Notes under the pieces: generated by a model | Database searches by the model: none | What the model saw: only the letters and a program-made list of their open reading frames with translations | Told to the model about the DNA's origin: nothing | Position numbers and translations under genes: made by a program | Shown: one piece after another, positions 33,327-43,100 of the stretch | Numbering within the stretch: position 1 is the first letter of the stretch | How the letters are laid out: each line of letters begins with the position of its first letter | Source: Enterocloster alcoholdehydrogenati | GTDB lineage: Bacteria; Bacillota; Clostridia; Lachnospirales; Lachnospiraceae | Direction: 5' to 3' | Assembly: GCF_013282095.1 (NCBI RefSeq) | Contig: NZ_BLTJ01000009.1 | Span: forward strand, 62,001 to 126,000 | DNA length: 64,000 bases

Positions 33327-33359
33327 AAAAGCCCCCGGCTCATCTGTCCGGTGGCTTTT
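33327..33359 (-). terminator. Terminator after the ADP-ribose pyrophosphatase gene
   Basis: AAAAGCC/GGCTTTT arms with an inner CCGG/CCGG stem (33327-33359), followed on the minus strand by TTTTGTC, 28 bases past the NUDIX stop. Confidence 0.75.
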
Positions 33360-33387
33360 ATTTTCATCTGATATTTACGCTCAATTG

Positions 33388-33969
33388 CTATACCAACTCG
33401 TCCTTCTTATCCACACTGCGGTACTTGCGCCCATAGGCCATAATCGCCGCGATGGTCTTTCCGTCCGTGATTTTTCCCTCATAAATCAGCGCCTCTAAGT
33501 CCTTAAGCTCCCAGGCCTCCACCTCGATGACCTCGTCCTCATCCAGATGCTGATGACTGGGAACCAGGTTGTGGGCCACGAAAATGTCAATGGCCTCATC
33601 ACAGAAGGCAACCGTTGTATTGACGCTGATCAGATATTCCAGTTTCTCTGTCTTAAAGCCGGTCTCCTCCTCCAGCTCACGGTAAGCGCACTCAATCTTC
33701 GGCTCTCTGGGATCATCCAGCTTGCCTGCGGGAATTTCCAGAGTGAAGCGGTCCAGCGCATTTCTGTACTGGCGTACCATCAGGAGCTTTCCCTCATCTG
33801 TTACCGGCACCACAGCGGCAGCCCCGTCATGGTGAATGTAATCCCAGTGAGCCTCATGGCCGTTGGCAAGAACCGTGTCCTCATAAATCTTTAAGATATT
33901 TCCCTGATACTTTAACTGCCGGTCTAAGCGCACCACCGGCATTCCTTCGTTTTCTGGCTTCTGTCCCAT
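33388..33969 (-). CDS. NUDIX ADP-ribose pyrophosphatase
   Basis: A 193-residue NUDIX hydrolase of the ADP-ribose pyrophosphatase group: MVRQYRNALDRFTLEIPAGK leading into the NUDIX box with the family's two-residue insertion (CAYRELEEETGF near residue 92). It cleaves ADP-ribose to AMP and ribose 5-phosphate. Its position near spoIIM and xerD mirrors nudF of B. subtilis. Preceded by AAGGGAAAGGG as ribosome binding site. Confidence 0.9.
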   Translation of the reverse strand: MGQKPENEGMPVVRLDRQLKYQGNILKIYEDTVLANGHEAHWDYIHHDGAAAVVPVTDEGKLLMVRQYRNALDRFTLEIPAGKLDDPREPKIECAYRELEEETGFKTEKLEYLISVNTTVAFCDEAIDIFVAHNLVPSHQHLDEDEVIEVEAWELKDLEALIYEGKITDGKTIAAIMAYGRKYRSVDKKDELV

Positions 33970-34051
33970 GTTCCCTTTCCTTCCCTTCTTTGCTGTGCCT
34001 TTCAGCTATCCCGTCTGTTTTTATTCACCGGGCCGGCTTTCTTTTCCTCAT

Positions 34052-34849
34052 CTATTTCATCTTCTGGCTTTTCTCAAAGCAGGCGTCGGCGGCCTTGATC
34101 ACAGAATTCCTAAGCCCCCACTCCTCCAGCGCGGACACTCCTGCAATGGTAGTCCCTCCTGGAGAGCACACCTCGTCCTTCAGCTGGCCAGGGTGCTTTC
34201 CTGTCTCCAGAACCATCTTTGCACTTCCAAGGACGGTCTGAGCGGCCATTTCATAAGCCGTCTTTCTCGGCAGGCCATATTTGACGCCTCCGTCAGCCAG
34301 CGCCTCGATAAACATATACACAAAGGCAGGGGAACAGCCGCTGACGCAGCCTACTGCTTCCATCTGGCGCTCCTCCACCATTTCTACCCGGCCGCAGCTT
34401 TCAAAGATCCGGCAGATCTCTGCCTTTTCTTCCTCTGTAAAGCTGTCCTCACCAAAAGCTACTCCCGTCATACCCGCTCCCAGCATAGCCGGCGTATTAG
34501 GCATGGCCCGCACCACACGGATCTCATCTCCCAGCCGCTCCTTCAAACCGGAAATCGTCTGTCCCGGAGCCAGAGAAATGACGATTCTGTCCTCCTTCAG
34601 CACTTCCCGGATCTCGTCAAATACAGCGTCAAAATACTGGGGCTTTACCGCCAGGATCAGGTATTTACAGCTGTCCGCGCAGGCTGCGTTGGAGGACGCA
34701 TGAGGCACTCCGGTAGCCTTTGTCACCGCCTCCATCTTATCTGTATGCGCAGCCGTAAAAATAAGTTCCTGTGGCTCATAGGCCTTTAAAAGCCCGTTTA
34801 AGATCGCTGATCCCATATTTCCCATTCCTATAAAACCGATCTTGGCCAT
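34052..34849 (-). CDS. proC: Pyrroline-5-carboxylate reductase
   Basis: A 265-residue enzyme for the last step of proline synthesis, NAD(P)H-dependent. N-terminal Rossmann motif GFIGMGNMGSAI, middle VVRAMPNTPAMLGAGMTG and the C-terminal signature PGGTTIAGVSALEEWG. Start at 34849 is set by MAKIGFIG and an upstream GGGAGG; the frame remains open to 34909. It follows lysA closely in the same direction, so both amino-acid genes are probably cotranscribed. Confidence 0.96.
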   Translation of the reverse strand: MAKIGFIGMGNMGSAILNGLLKAYEPQELIFTAAHTDKMEAVTKATGVPHASSNAACADSCKYLILAVKPQYFDAVFDEIREVLKEDRIVISLAPGQTISGLKERLGDEIRVVRAMPNTPAMLGAGMTGVAFGEDSFTEEEKAEICRIFESCGRVEMVEERQMEAVGCVSGCSPAFVYMFIEALADGGVKYGLPRKTAYEMAAQTVLGSAKMVLETGKHPGQLKDEVCSPGGTTIAGVSALEEWGLRNSVIKAADACFEKSQKMK

Positions 34850-34909
34850 TTTCTCAAAACCTCCCTGTCTTTCAAAGAGTACGCCGGGCAAGCTCCCGGC
34901 TTTATCCAT

Positions 34910-36178
34910 TTACTCTGCACCCTTTAGTATATCACAAAAATCAAAGGTGGCAAAATAATCCTTTGCCGTCTCCGCTCTGCGAATCATTTCCACAGAGCCA
35001 TCCTCCTTCAGCAGAAGCTCGGCGGACTTTAATTTTCCGTTGTAATTATATCCCATGGCAAAGCCGTGGGCTCCTGTATCGTGGATCACCAGAAGATCTC
35101 CCTTTTCGATCTCAGGCAGCATCCGGTCAATGGCAAATTTATCATTATTTTCACACAGGGAGCCTACCACATCATACATATGGTCGCAGGGCGCATTTTC
35201 CTTTCCCATCACCGTAATATGATGGTAGGCGCCGTACATGGCCGGACGCATCAGGTTTACCGCGCAGGCATCTACGCCTGCATACTCCTTGTGAGTGTGC
35301 TTTTCATGGATCGCCTTTGTCACCAGGCAGCCATAAGGCCCCAGCATAAAGCGCCCCAGCTCGGTGCACAAAGCCACATCCCCCATTCCCGCAGGCACCA
35401 GGATCTCCTCATATACCTGGCGCACGCCTTCTCCGATCACGCGGATATCGTTTGGCTCCTGATCCGGCCGGTAAGGGATTCCGATGCCGCCTGACAGATT
35501 GATAAAGGAAATGTGAGCGCCCGTTTCCTCATGCAGACGCACTGCCAGCTCAAACAGGATCTTCGCCAGCATGGGATAATACTCATTTGTCACCGTATTG
35601 CTTGCCAGGAACGCATGGATGCCGAAATGTCTGGCTCCCTTTTCTTTTAAGATCTTAAATGCCTCAAAGATCTGCTCCGTGGTCATACCATATTTGGAGT
35701 CTCCTGGATTGTCCATAATATCATTGCTGATCTTAAACACACCGCCCGGATTAAAACGGCAGCTGATGGTCTCTGGAATATACCCCAGCGTCTTTTCAAC
35801 GCACTCAACATGGGTAATGTCGTCCAGATTGATGATCGCTCCCAGCTTATCCGCATAAGCAAACTCCTCCAGAGGCGTGTCATTGGAGGAAAACATGATA
35901 TCACTGCCTGAAAAGCCGCAGGCCTCTGACATTTTAAGCTCTGTCATAGAAGAGCAGTCTGTGCCGCAGCCGAATTCCTTTAAAATATTCAGGATAAAGG
36001 GATTGGGCGTTGCTTTTACAGCGAAATATTCCTTATAGCCCTTATTCCAGGAAAAGGCTTCTTTGAGCCGTCTGGCATTTTCCCGGATTCCTTTTTCGTC
36101 ATAGAGGTAAAATGGCGTTGGATATTTTTTTGTGATCTCCTGCAGCTGTTCCAGTGTAACAAATGGTTTCTTTTCCAC
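34910..36178 (-). CDS. lysA: Diaminopimelate decarboxylase
   Basis: A 422-residue PLP fold-III decarboxylase making L-lysine from meso-diaminopimelate. PLP lysine in YFAVKATPNP near residue 53, ELGRFMLGPYG near 286, and the late DTGAHGFAMGYNYNG motif. The start codon is GTG at 36178 behind AAGGAG with seven bases spacing. The barrel region has SSNDTPLEEF, a form seen in the clostridial LysA branch rather than the E. coli one. proC lies just downstream. Confidence 0.92.
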   Translation of the reverse strand: MEKKPFVTLEQLQEITKKYPTPFYLYDEKGIRENARRLKEAFSWNKGYKEYFAVKATPNPFILNILKEFGCGTDCSSMTELKMSEACGFSGSDIMFSSNDTPLEEFAYADKLGAIINLDDITHVECVEKTLGYIPETISCRFNPGGVFKISNDIMDNPGDSKYGMTTEQIFEAFKILKEKGARHFGIHAFLASNTVTNEYYPMLAKILFELAVRLHEETGAHISFINLSGGIGIPYRPDQEPNDIRVIGEGVRQVYEEILVPAGMGDVALCTELGRFMLGPYGCLVTKAIHEKHTHKEYAGVDACAVNLMRPAMYGAYHHITVMGKENAPCDHMYDVVGSLCENNDKFAIDRMLPEIEKGDLLVIHDTGAHGFAMGYNYNGKLKSAELLLKEDGSVEMIRRAETAKDYFATFDFCDILKGAE

Positions 36179-36242
36179 GTTATGTCTCCTTCCCTTACAT
36201 AAACATCAGTCATTGGCTCATACAGGCAGCCTGTATAAGTAT

Positions 36243-36301
36243 AAAAAAAGTCTGTCGGAAGCACAATGTCCTTGCGGAACATTGTACTCCCAGGCAGACT
36301 T
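36243..36301 (-). terminator. Terminator after pyk
   Basis: AAGTCTG/CAGACTT outer arms and an ACAATGT/ACATTGT inner stem (36248-36301), followed on the minus strand by seven T. Confidence 0.85.
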
Positions 36302-36342
36302 CTTTGTCCAGTCTTATTTTACAGCGCAGCGGTATGATGCTG

Positions 36343-37779
36343 TCAGTCGATGGATACCACACGCATAATATTGGTCTGAGCAGCAGCCTCATGGCGTCTT
36401 GCATAGCTTACCACACCTGCGGTCAGGACAGCCAGCTTTCCGCTTTCTACGATATTTCTGCTCTTAAGCTCCTCTATGGAGTTTTCGATCAGCTCATCCG
36501 TAGAATCGGCACGGCGGGACCATACCGGTGTTACGCCCCACTGCAGCTGCATCTGGCGAACGGTAGCCATGCTTGGGGACATACCCAGGATGCGGGCAGC
36601 CGGTCTCCACTTGGAAAGCATCATGGAAGTAAAGCCGGTGATGCTTGGAACTATGATATAATCAGCGCCGATATCATGAGCGGTGGAAGCAGATGCGCAA
36701 CATACGGCGTTGGAAACGTTTTTCATGTTCTCCGCGTTTACCTTGCGCTGACGGTAGCCGGCGTAATCCAGGTAGCCCTCAGTCTCCTCAACGATGGAGC
36801 TCATCATCTTTAGGGCCTCCACAGGATACTTGCCCATCGCAGTCTCGCCGGAAAGCATTACTGCATCTGTGCCGTCGTAAACCGCGTTTGCAACGTCTGT
36901 CACCTCGGCTCTGGTAGGTCTTGGGTTGCGGATCATGGAATCCAGCATCTGAGTCGCTGTGATAACAGTCTTGCAGGCCTCGTTGCACTTGCGGATGATT
37001 TCCTTCTGGATGTGCGGAACCTTCTGGGCGGGGATCTCAACGCCCATGTCGCCGCGGGCTACCATGATGCCGTCTGCCTCAGCAATAATGGAATCCAGAT
37101 TCTCGATGCCCTCTGCATTCTCAATCTTTGCGATTACCTTCATGGAAGAACCAGCCTCATCCAGCATCTCCTTGATCTCCTTAATGCAGTCAGCAGTACG
37201 GACAAAGGATGCCGCGATAAAGTCAAAGCCCTGCTTGATGCCGAAACGGATATCTTCTTTGTCCTTCTCGGTCAGAGCCGGAAGCTTGATGCTTACGTTG
37301 GGGACATTTACACCCTTTCTCTCGCCCAGCTCGCCGCCGTTTATAACGGTACATATAATATCTGTGTCATTTACCTCATTAACCTTTAACTCAATCAGGC
37401 CGTCGTCGATCAGAATTGTGTTTCCAGCACAAACATCCTCATTTAAACCGTTGTAATTGATGTGTGCGATAGTATCATCACCGACAATCTCTCTGGTAGT
37501 CAGCGTGTAGGTCTGGCCTTCCTTTAATGCAACCTTCTTGCCGTCCTTTAACACACCGGTACGAATTTCAGGTCCCTTTGTATCCAGAAGGGCTGCCACC
37601 GGAATATCCAGCTCCTTGCGCACTTCCTTTAAAATCTCCAGACGTCCCAGATGCTCGGCATAATCGCCGTGGGAGAAGTTAAAACGTGCAACATCCATGC
37701 CGTTCTTTGCCAGCTCCCGCATCACATTCCTGTCACTCGTGTTTGGACCCATAGTGCAGATGATCTTTGTCTTTTTCAT
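36343..37779 (-). CDS. pyk: Pyruvate kinase
   Basis: A 478-residue glycolytic enzyme (phosphoenolpyruvate plus ADP to pyruvate plus ATP). N-terminal TKIICTMGPN, active-site signature ENAEGIENLDSIIAEADGIM near residue 218 and the GDMGVEIP loop. It has the standard A, B and C domains and lacks the extra C-terminal PEP-utiliser domain found in bacilli. Strong GGAGG site before the ATG, own terminator downstream. Confidence 0.97.
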   Translation of the reverse strand: MKKTKIICTMGPNTSDRNVMRELAKNGMDVARFNFSHGDYAEHLGRLEILKEVRKELDIPVAALLDTKGPEIRTGVLKDGKKVALKEGQTYTLTTREIVGDDTIAHINYNGLNEDVCAGNTILIDDGLIELKVNEVNDTDIICTVINGGELGERKGVNVPNVSIKLPALTEKDKEDIRFGIKQGFDFIAASFVRTADCIKEIKEMLDEAGSSMKVIAKIENAEGIENLDSIIAEADGIMVARGDMGVEIPAQKVPHIQKEIIRKCNEACKTVITATQMLDSMIRNPRPTRAEVTDVANAVYDGTDAVMLSGETAMGKYPVEALKMMSSIVEETEGYLDYAGYRQRKVNAENMKNVSNAVCCASASTAHDIGADYIIVPSITGFTSMMLSKWRPAARILGMSPSMATVRQMQLQWGVTPVWSRRADSTDELIENSIEELKSRNIVESGKLAVLTAGVVSYARRHEAAAQTNIMRVVSID

Positions 37780-37889
37780 TGTTAAAAATCCTCCATCATT
37801 GAATGTAAATTATGTTGTATATCTGTTCAGGAGCGGCCTGTGATGTGGGGAAACCGTTCCTGAAATGGAAAGGGGCGCTCTCCTTTTAT

Positions 37890-38720
37890 TTAGGAAGGCA
37901 TATCTCCTTTTTTGACGTGTTTGTGTGTGTACAGATGATCCATACAGTATTCGTAGCTGCCCTCGCACTTGGAGCAGTAGCGGAATTCCATGCCGGGACT
38001 CTCCTCGTCCGTCCGTCCGCAGACCGAGCACTTATGGCGGCTCCTGCTCACAGGGCGGATAGTGGTCTGAGCCTTAAAATCCTGTCTGCGTTTTACCTCT
38101 CTGGGACTGTATTTCTTAAAATCCCTGGTCATCAGGAAGTAGATAATGAAATTGGCCAGGCACATGAAAATAGCAATGCGGTCGGCCAGTCCTCCCCCGG
38201 CAAAGCTAAAGACCAGCAGGAGCGCGTCAAAAAGCGCCAGCCACTTGGCCTTTATGGCCAGAATAAAGTAAATGTAAAAATATTCCTCCGGAAATGTGGC
38301 CGCATAGGCAAGGAATATGGACAGCGTCAGATAATAGGTGTTGAGGTGCATATCCCAGCCCGTGAGAAAATATACAAAAAACTCCGCAAAAATGATCCCA
38401 AGCACTCCCATAAAAAAGAAAACATTGAATCGGAATGCTCCCCAGACCGCCTCCAGCGACTGGCCCAGCGAATAATACATGAGCACAGCAAAAATGATCC
38501 AGAACGGACTTAAGGTAGGCGGGTAAAACAAAAACGTAATAAGACGCCAGACCTGACCGTGAAGAATCGCCTCCGCGTCCAGAGACAAATATAACTGAAA
38601 AAATCCAGGGGCCATATACATCATAACAAAGCCGATGCCATACATAATGATAATATAATACATCAGGTTGTGGATCGCATAGCGCCCATACTTATGTTCC
38701 ATCTTATGAAAAAATTTCAT
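37890..38720 (-). CDS. Rhomboid-like membrane protein with C-terminal cysteine/histidine finger
   Basis: A 276-residue protein with about six membrane helices (residues 18-200) and a soluble tail. The first loop region LHGQVWRLITFLFYP and the YYSLGQSLEAVWGAFRFN segment resemble the WR and LE motifs of rhomboids, but the catalytic GxSG serine motif is absent in the fourth helix, so it looks like a pseudo-rhomboid. The tail holds CSVCG, YCSKC, YC and MDHLYTHKH, a zinc-finger-like cluster of five Cys and three His. It may recognise or chaperone membrane proteins; this is inference. Found between corA and pyk. Confidence 0.7.
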   Translation of the reverse strand: MKFFHKMEHKYGRYAIHNLMYYIIIMYGIGFVMMYMAPGFFQLYLSLDAEAILHGQVWRLITFLFYPPTLSPFWIIFAVLMYYSLGQSLEAVWGAFRFNVFFFMGVLGIIFAEFFVYFLTGWDMHLNTYYLTLSIFLAYAATFPEEYFYIYFILAIKAKWLALFDALLLVFSFAGGGLADRIAIFMCLANFIIYFLMTRDFKKYSPREVKRRQDFKAQTTIRPVSRSRHKCSVCGRTDEESPGMEFRYCSKCEGSYEYCMDHLYTHKHVKKGDMPS

Positions 38721-38765
38721 TTCACCAATCCTTTTCCATATTTAATCACAAAGACAATGCCGTTT

Positions 38766-39707
38766 TCAGAACAGATCTTTCTTATTAAAAATGTAAGCTA
38801 CAATCAAAGACAGCGCCACCGCAAATCCCAGGACGATCCAGAAACCGTAAGGGCTGTCGGCAAAAGGCATCCCCTTTGGCAGCACATTCATACCGTAAAA
38901 GCTCGCCACCATCGTAGGGATCGACATCACAATGGTCACCGTTGCCAGAAACTTCATGACAATATTCAGGTTGTTGGAAATAACTGACGCAAAAGTGTCC
39001 ATGGTACCGCTTAAGATACCATTGTAAATACTGGTCATCTCCATGGCCTGCTTGTTCTCGATAATAACATCCTCCAGAAGATCCGTATCCTCCGGGTACT
39101 TCTTAATCTTATCAATCTTTAACAGGCGTTCCAGAACCACTTCGTTAGAACGAAGGGAGGTGGTAAAGTACACCAGCGACTTCTGCAGTTCCAAAAGCTC
39201 GATCAGTTCCTCATTCTTCTGAGACTGATGAAGCTTATTTTCAATGACCTCGCTCTTCTTGTCGATGATGCGCAGGTACTGCAGATACTGCGTGGCATTT
39301 TTATAAAGGATCTGTAAAATAAACCTTGTTTTCATAAACGTATGGAAGTCTCTCACTCTTCCGTCCATAAAAGAACTCAGGATCGGCGTCTCCTCCAGGC
39401 AGACCGTGATCAGCACATCCTTTGTGGTGATAATAGCCATAGGAATGGTAACAAACCAGTCCTTGCCGTTTCTCTCCTCAATGGATGGTATATCCACCAG
39501 GATCAGAGTGTATTCATCCTCCGCCTCAATACGGGAACGCTCCTCCTCATCCAGAGGGGCTTTTAAATGATCCGGATCAATGCGGCAGGCATCGGCGACA
39601 TCCATGATCTCAGAGGCGGTAGGGTTCGTAAGGGCGATCCAGCTTCCAGGCTGCATCTCTTTCTTTTCATGAATCGTACCGTCCTCGGTTTTGAAAATCC
39701 GTATCAT
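38766..39707 (-). CDS. corA: CorA-family magnesium/divalent cation transporter
   Basis: A 313-residue CorA protein: cytoplasmic funnel domain (residues 1-250) with a long helix, then two C-terminal membrane helices joined by the YGMN selectivity motif (SFYGMNVLPKG). Transports Mg2+, and sometimes Ni2+ or Co2+, down the gradient. It has a near-perfect promoter of its own. Confidence 0.94.
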   Translation of the reverse strand: MIRIFKTEDGTIHEKKEMQPGSWIALTNPTASEIMDVADACRIDPDHLKAPLDEEERSRIEAEDEYTLILVDIPSIEERNGKDWFVTIPMAIITTKDVLITVCLEETPILSSFMDGRVRDFHTFMKTRFILQILYKNATQYLQYLRIIDKKSEVIENKLHQSQKNEELIELLELQKSLVYFTTSLRSNEVVLERLLKIDKIKKYPEDTDLLEDVIIENKQAMEMTSIYNGILSGTMDTFASVISNNLNIVMKFLATVTIVMSIPTMVASFYGMNVLPKGMPFADSPYGFWIVLGFAVALSLIVAYIFNKKDLF

Positions 39708-39743
39708 GCGAACTCTCCCCCATTCTGAAATTTTACCCTCCTA

Positions 39744-39772
39744 ATTATAGTTACTGCCCGGTGTTTTGTCAA
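39744..39772 (-). promoter_or_regulatory. corA promoter
   Basis: TTGACA (39767-39772) and TATAAT (39744-39749), 17-base spacer; both hexamers match consensus. Confidence 0.9.
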
Positions 39773-39857
39773 ATGGATTAGAACTCCATTTAACATAAAA
39801 CGCAAATTTTACAAATATCGCTTCTTTTATTAACATTTTTTTAACGTCCTTCCCTAA

Positions 39858-39886
39858 TTGTATTTGCCTTTGATTTATGCTACACT
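39858..39886 (+). promoter_or_regulatory. Candidate activase promoter
   Basis: TTGTAT (39858-39863) and TACACT (39881-39886), 17-base spacer; would give a leader of roughly 270 bases containing two hairpins. Confidence 0.4.
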
Positions 39887-40162
39887 TTAGTGTGATGATT
39901 TAGGCTCATGGGTATTTTACTATTTTTTCCAACTATCAAATACCCTTTGTCTGTTGCTTATGTCACAGTTTTTACAGAAAAATTATATTAAAATACATAA
40001 CTGACTTGCGCAGCCCTTGTAGATCCGGGCTGCCTCTTTCATTACTAACCATCCGCCGCGTTTCCTTAATTTATTTGCGCCCGGATGATCGAAATGTATC
40101 AACGGGACCGGTCCCGCAGATGCGTCAGATTACAAAGGAGGTCAGGGTCCATACCCGTATCT

Positions 40163-43100
40163 ATGAATCAGCTCAGTACAACCTATACCCTCGGTATCGA
40201 TATCGGCTCCACCACCGTAAAGGTGGCTCTGCTGGATCAGGAATACCATATCATTTTTTCCGATTATGAACGCCACTATGCCAATATCCAGGAGACCCTG
40301 GCGGGACTTTTAAAAAAGGCCTGCGCTCAGACAGGCCCTGTTTTTGTGATGCCTGTGATCACCGGCTCCGGCGGCCTGACTCTCTCTTCCCATTTAAACG
40401 CGCCCTTTGTCCAGGAGGTAGTGGCCGTGGCCTCCTCGCTCCAGGACTATGCCCCCCATACCGACGTAGCCATTGAGCTGGGCGGCGAGGACGCCAAGAT
40501 CATTTACTTTACCGGCGGCATTGACCAGCGCATGAATGGAATCTGCGCCGGCGGCACCGGTTCCTTTATCGATCAGATGGCATCCCTTCTGCAGACCGAT
40601 GCCTCCGGCTTAAACGAGTACGCCAGGGATTATAAGGCTATTTATCCCATCGCAGCCCGCTGCGGTGTATTTGCCAAATCCGATATCCAGCCCCTGATCA
40701 ATGACGGTGCTACCCGGGAGGATCTGGCCGCTTCCATTTTCCAGGCAGTGGTCAACCAGACCATCAGCGGTCTGGCCTGCGGAAAACCCATCCGTGGAAA
40801 CGTAGCCTTTCTGGGCGGCCCCCTTCATTTCCTCCCGGAGCTGCGAAAGGCTTTCATCCGCACTCTGCACTTAACTCCAGAGCAGGTCATCGCCCCGGAT
40901 CATTCCCATCTTTTTGCCGCCATCGGCGCTGCCATGAATCCCAGAGAGGGCCAGCAGCCAAAGGCCATCACAGAACTGATCGAGACCCTGTCCTCCGGTG
41001 TTCAGATGGATTTTGAGGTTAAGCGCATGGATCCTCTCTTTGAGAACCAGGCCGACTATGAGGCATTTCTGGCCGATCACGCCCACAATCATGTAAAGTC
41101 CGCGGATCTGGCTTCTTATGAGGGACTCTGCTATCTTGGAATTGATGCTGGCTCCACCACGACCAAGGCAGCTCTTGTAGGTGAGGACGGAAGCCTTCTG
41201 TACCGTTTCTACGAAAATAATAACGGCAGTCCCTTGGCGGCCGCCATCCGGGCCATCACTGAAATCAAGTCCCGGATCCCGGATACGGCAAAGATTGCAT
41301 ACTCCTGCTCCACCGGCTACGGAGAGGCCCTGTTAAAGGCTGCTTTCCTGTTGGATGAAGGGGAAGTGGAAACAATTTCCCACTATTATGCCGCTGCCTT
41401 CTTCGACCCGGAGGTGGACTGTATACTGGACATCGGCGGACAGGATATGAAATGTATCCGCATCAAGGACGGCACGGTAGACAGCGTACAGCTAAACGAG
41501 GCCTGTTCCTCCGGCTGCGGTTCCTTTATCGAAACCTTTGCAAAAAGTCTAAACTACAGCGTGATGGATTTCGCCAGGGAGGCCCTGTTTGCCAAAAATC
41601 CTACAGATCTTGGAACCCGCTGCACCGTGTTTATGAACTCCAACGTAAAGCAGGCACAGAAGGAAGGGGCTACCGTAGCAGATATCTCCGCAGGTCTGGC
41701 TTATTCTGTCATTAAAAATGCGCTGTTTAAGGTTATCAAGATCACAAATGCCTCTGATCTCGGCCGTCATGTAGTGGTTCAGGGCGGTACCTTTTACAAT
41801 GACGCAGTGCTTAGAAGCTTTGAGAAAATCTCTGGCTGCCGGGCTGTCCGCCCTGATATCGCGGGCATCATGGGAGCCTTTGGAGCGGCGCTGATTGCAA
41901 AGGAGCGCTACCATATGGGCGGAGAAAAGGAGACGACCACTCTGCCTCTGGACAAGATCATTTCCTTAAATTATAAGACCTCCATGACACGGTGCAAGGG
42001 CTGCAACAATCACTGTGTCCTTACCGTCAACCAGTTTGGCGGAGGCCGCCGCTACATATCCGGCAACCGCTGTGAACGCGGGCTGGGGCTTGAAAAGGCC
42101 AAAAAAGAGATTCCCAATCTCTTTGACTATAAGTACCGCCGGATGTTCGGCTATGAGCCTCTCCCCATGGATGAGGCTGACCGCGGCACGGTAGGCATAC
42201 CCAGAGTCTTAAATATGTACGAGAATTTCCCCTTCTGGGCCGTATTCTTTAAGAAGCTGCGCTATCATGTGATCCTCTCCCCTCAGTCCACCAGACAGCT
42301 TTACGAGCTTGGCATTGAATCCATCCCCAGTGAATCGGAATGCTATCCGGCCAAGCTGGTTCACGGCCATGTGTCATGGCTCATCCGACAGGGCGTGAAG
42401 TTTATCTTCTACCCCTGCATCCCCTATGAGCGCAATGAAAGCCCTGAGGCAGGCAACCACTATAACTGCCCCATGGTCACCTCCTATGCGGAAAATATCA
42501 AGAACAACGTAGAGGCGCTGGAAGAAGAAAAGGTGCATTTCATGAATCCATTCATGGCCTTTACCAACGAACAGGTGCTGACTGAGGCCCTGGTAACAGA
42601 ATTTTCCAAAACCTTCCAGATCCCAGCAGCAGAGATCCGCATGGCAGCACACGCAGGCTGGCAGGAGCTGATCGCTTCCAGAGAAGATATGAAGAAAAAA
42701 GGGGAGGAAACCCTGGACTGGATGAAGGAACACGGCAGGCGGGGCATCGTCCTGGCGGGCCGCCCCTACCATGTGGATCCGGAGATCCACCACGGTATCC
42801 CGGAACTTATCACCTCCTACGGCTTTGCGGTGCTGACCGAGGATTCCGTTTCCCATCTGGGAAAGGTGGAGCGCCCTCTGGTGGTAACAGATCAGTGGAT
42901 GTATCACTCCCGCCTCTATGCGGCCGCCAGTTTTGTAAAGACAAGAGACGATCTGGATCTGATCCAGCTAAACTCCTTTGGCTGCGGCCTGGACGCCGTT
43001 ACCACAGATCAGGTATCTGATATTCTTACCCGATCCGGCAAGATCTACACGGTGCTGAAAATCGACGAGGTCAACAACCTGGGAGCTGCCCGGATCCGGA

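Larger units (their letters stand above)
39708..40162. other. 455-base intergenic region between corA and the activase gene
   Basis: No gene is seen. It contains the corA promoter, a weak plus-strand promoter, two plus-strand hairpins (GGGTATTT/AAATACCC at 39910-39945 and GCAGCCC/GGGCTGC at 40010-40033) and an uninterrupted 14-bp palindrome CGGGACCGGTCCCG at 40103-40116 just upstream of the activase ribosome binding site. Together they suggest a regulated leader for the activase. Confidence 0.6.
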
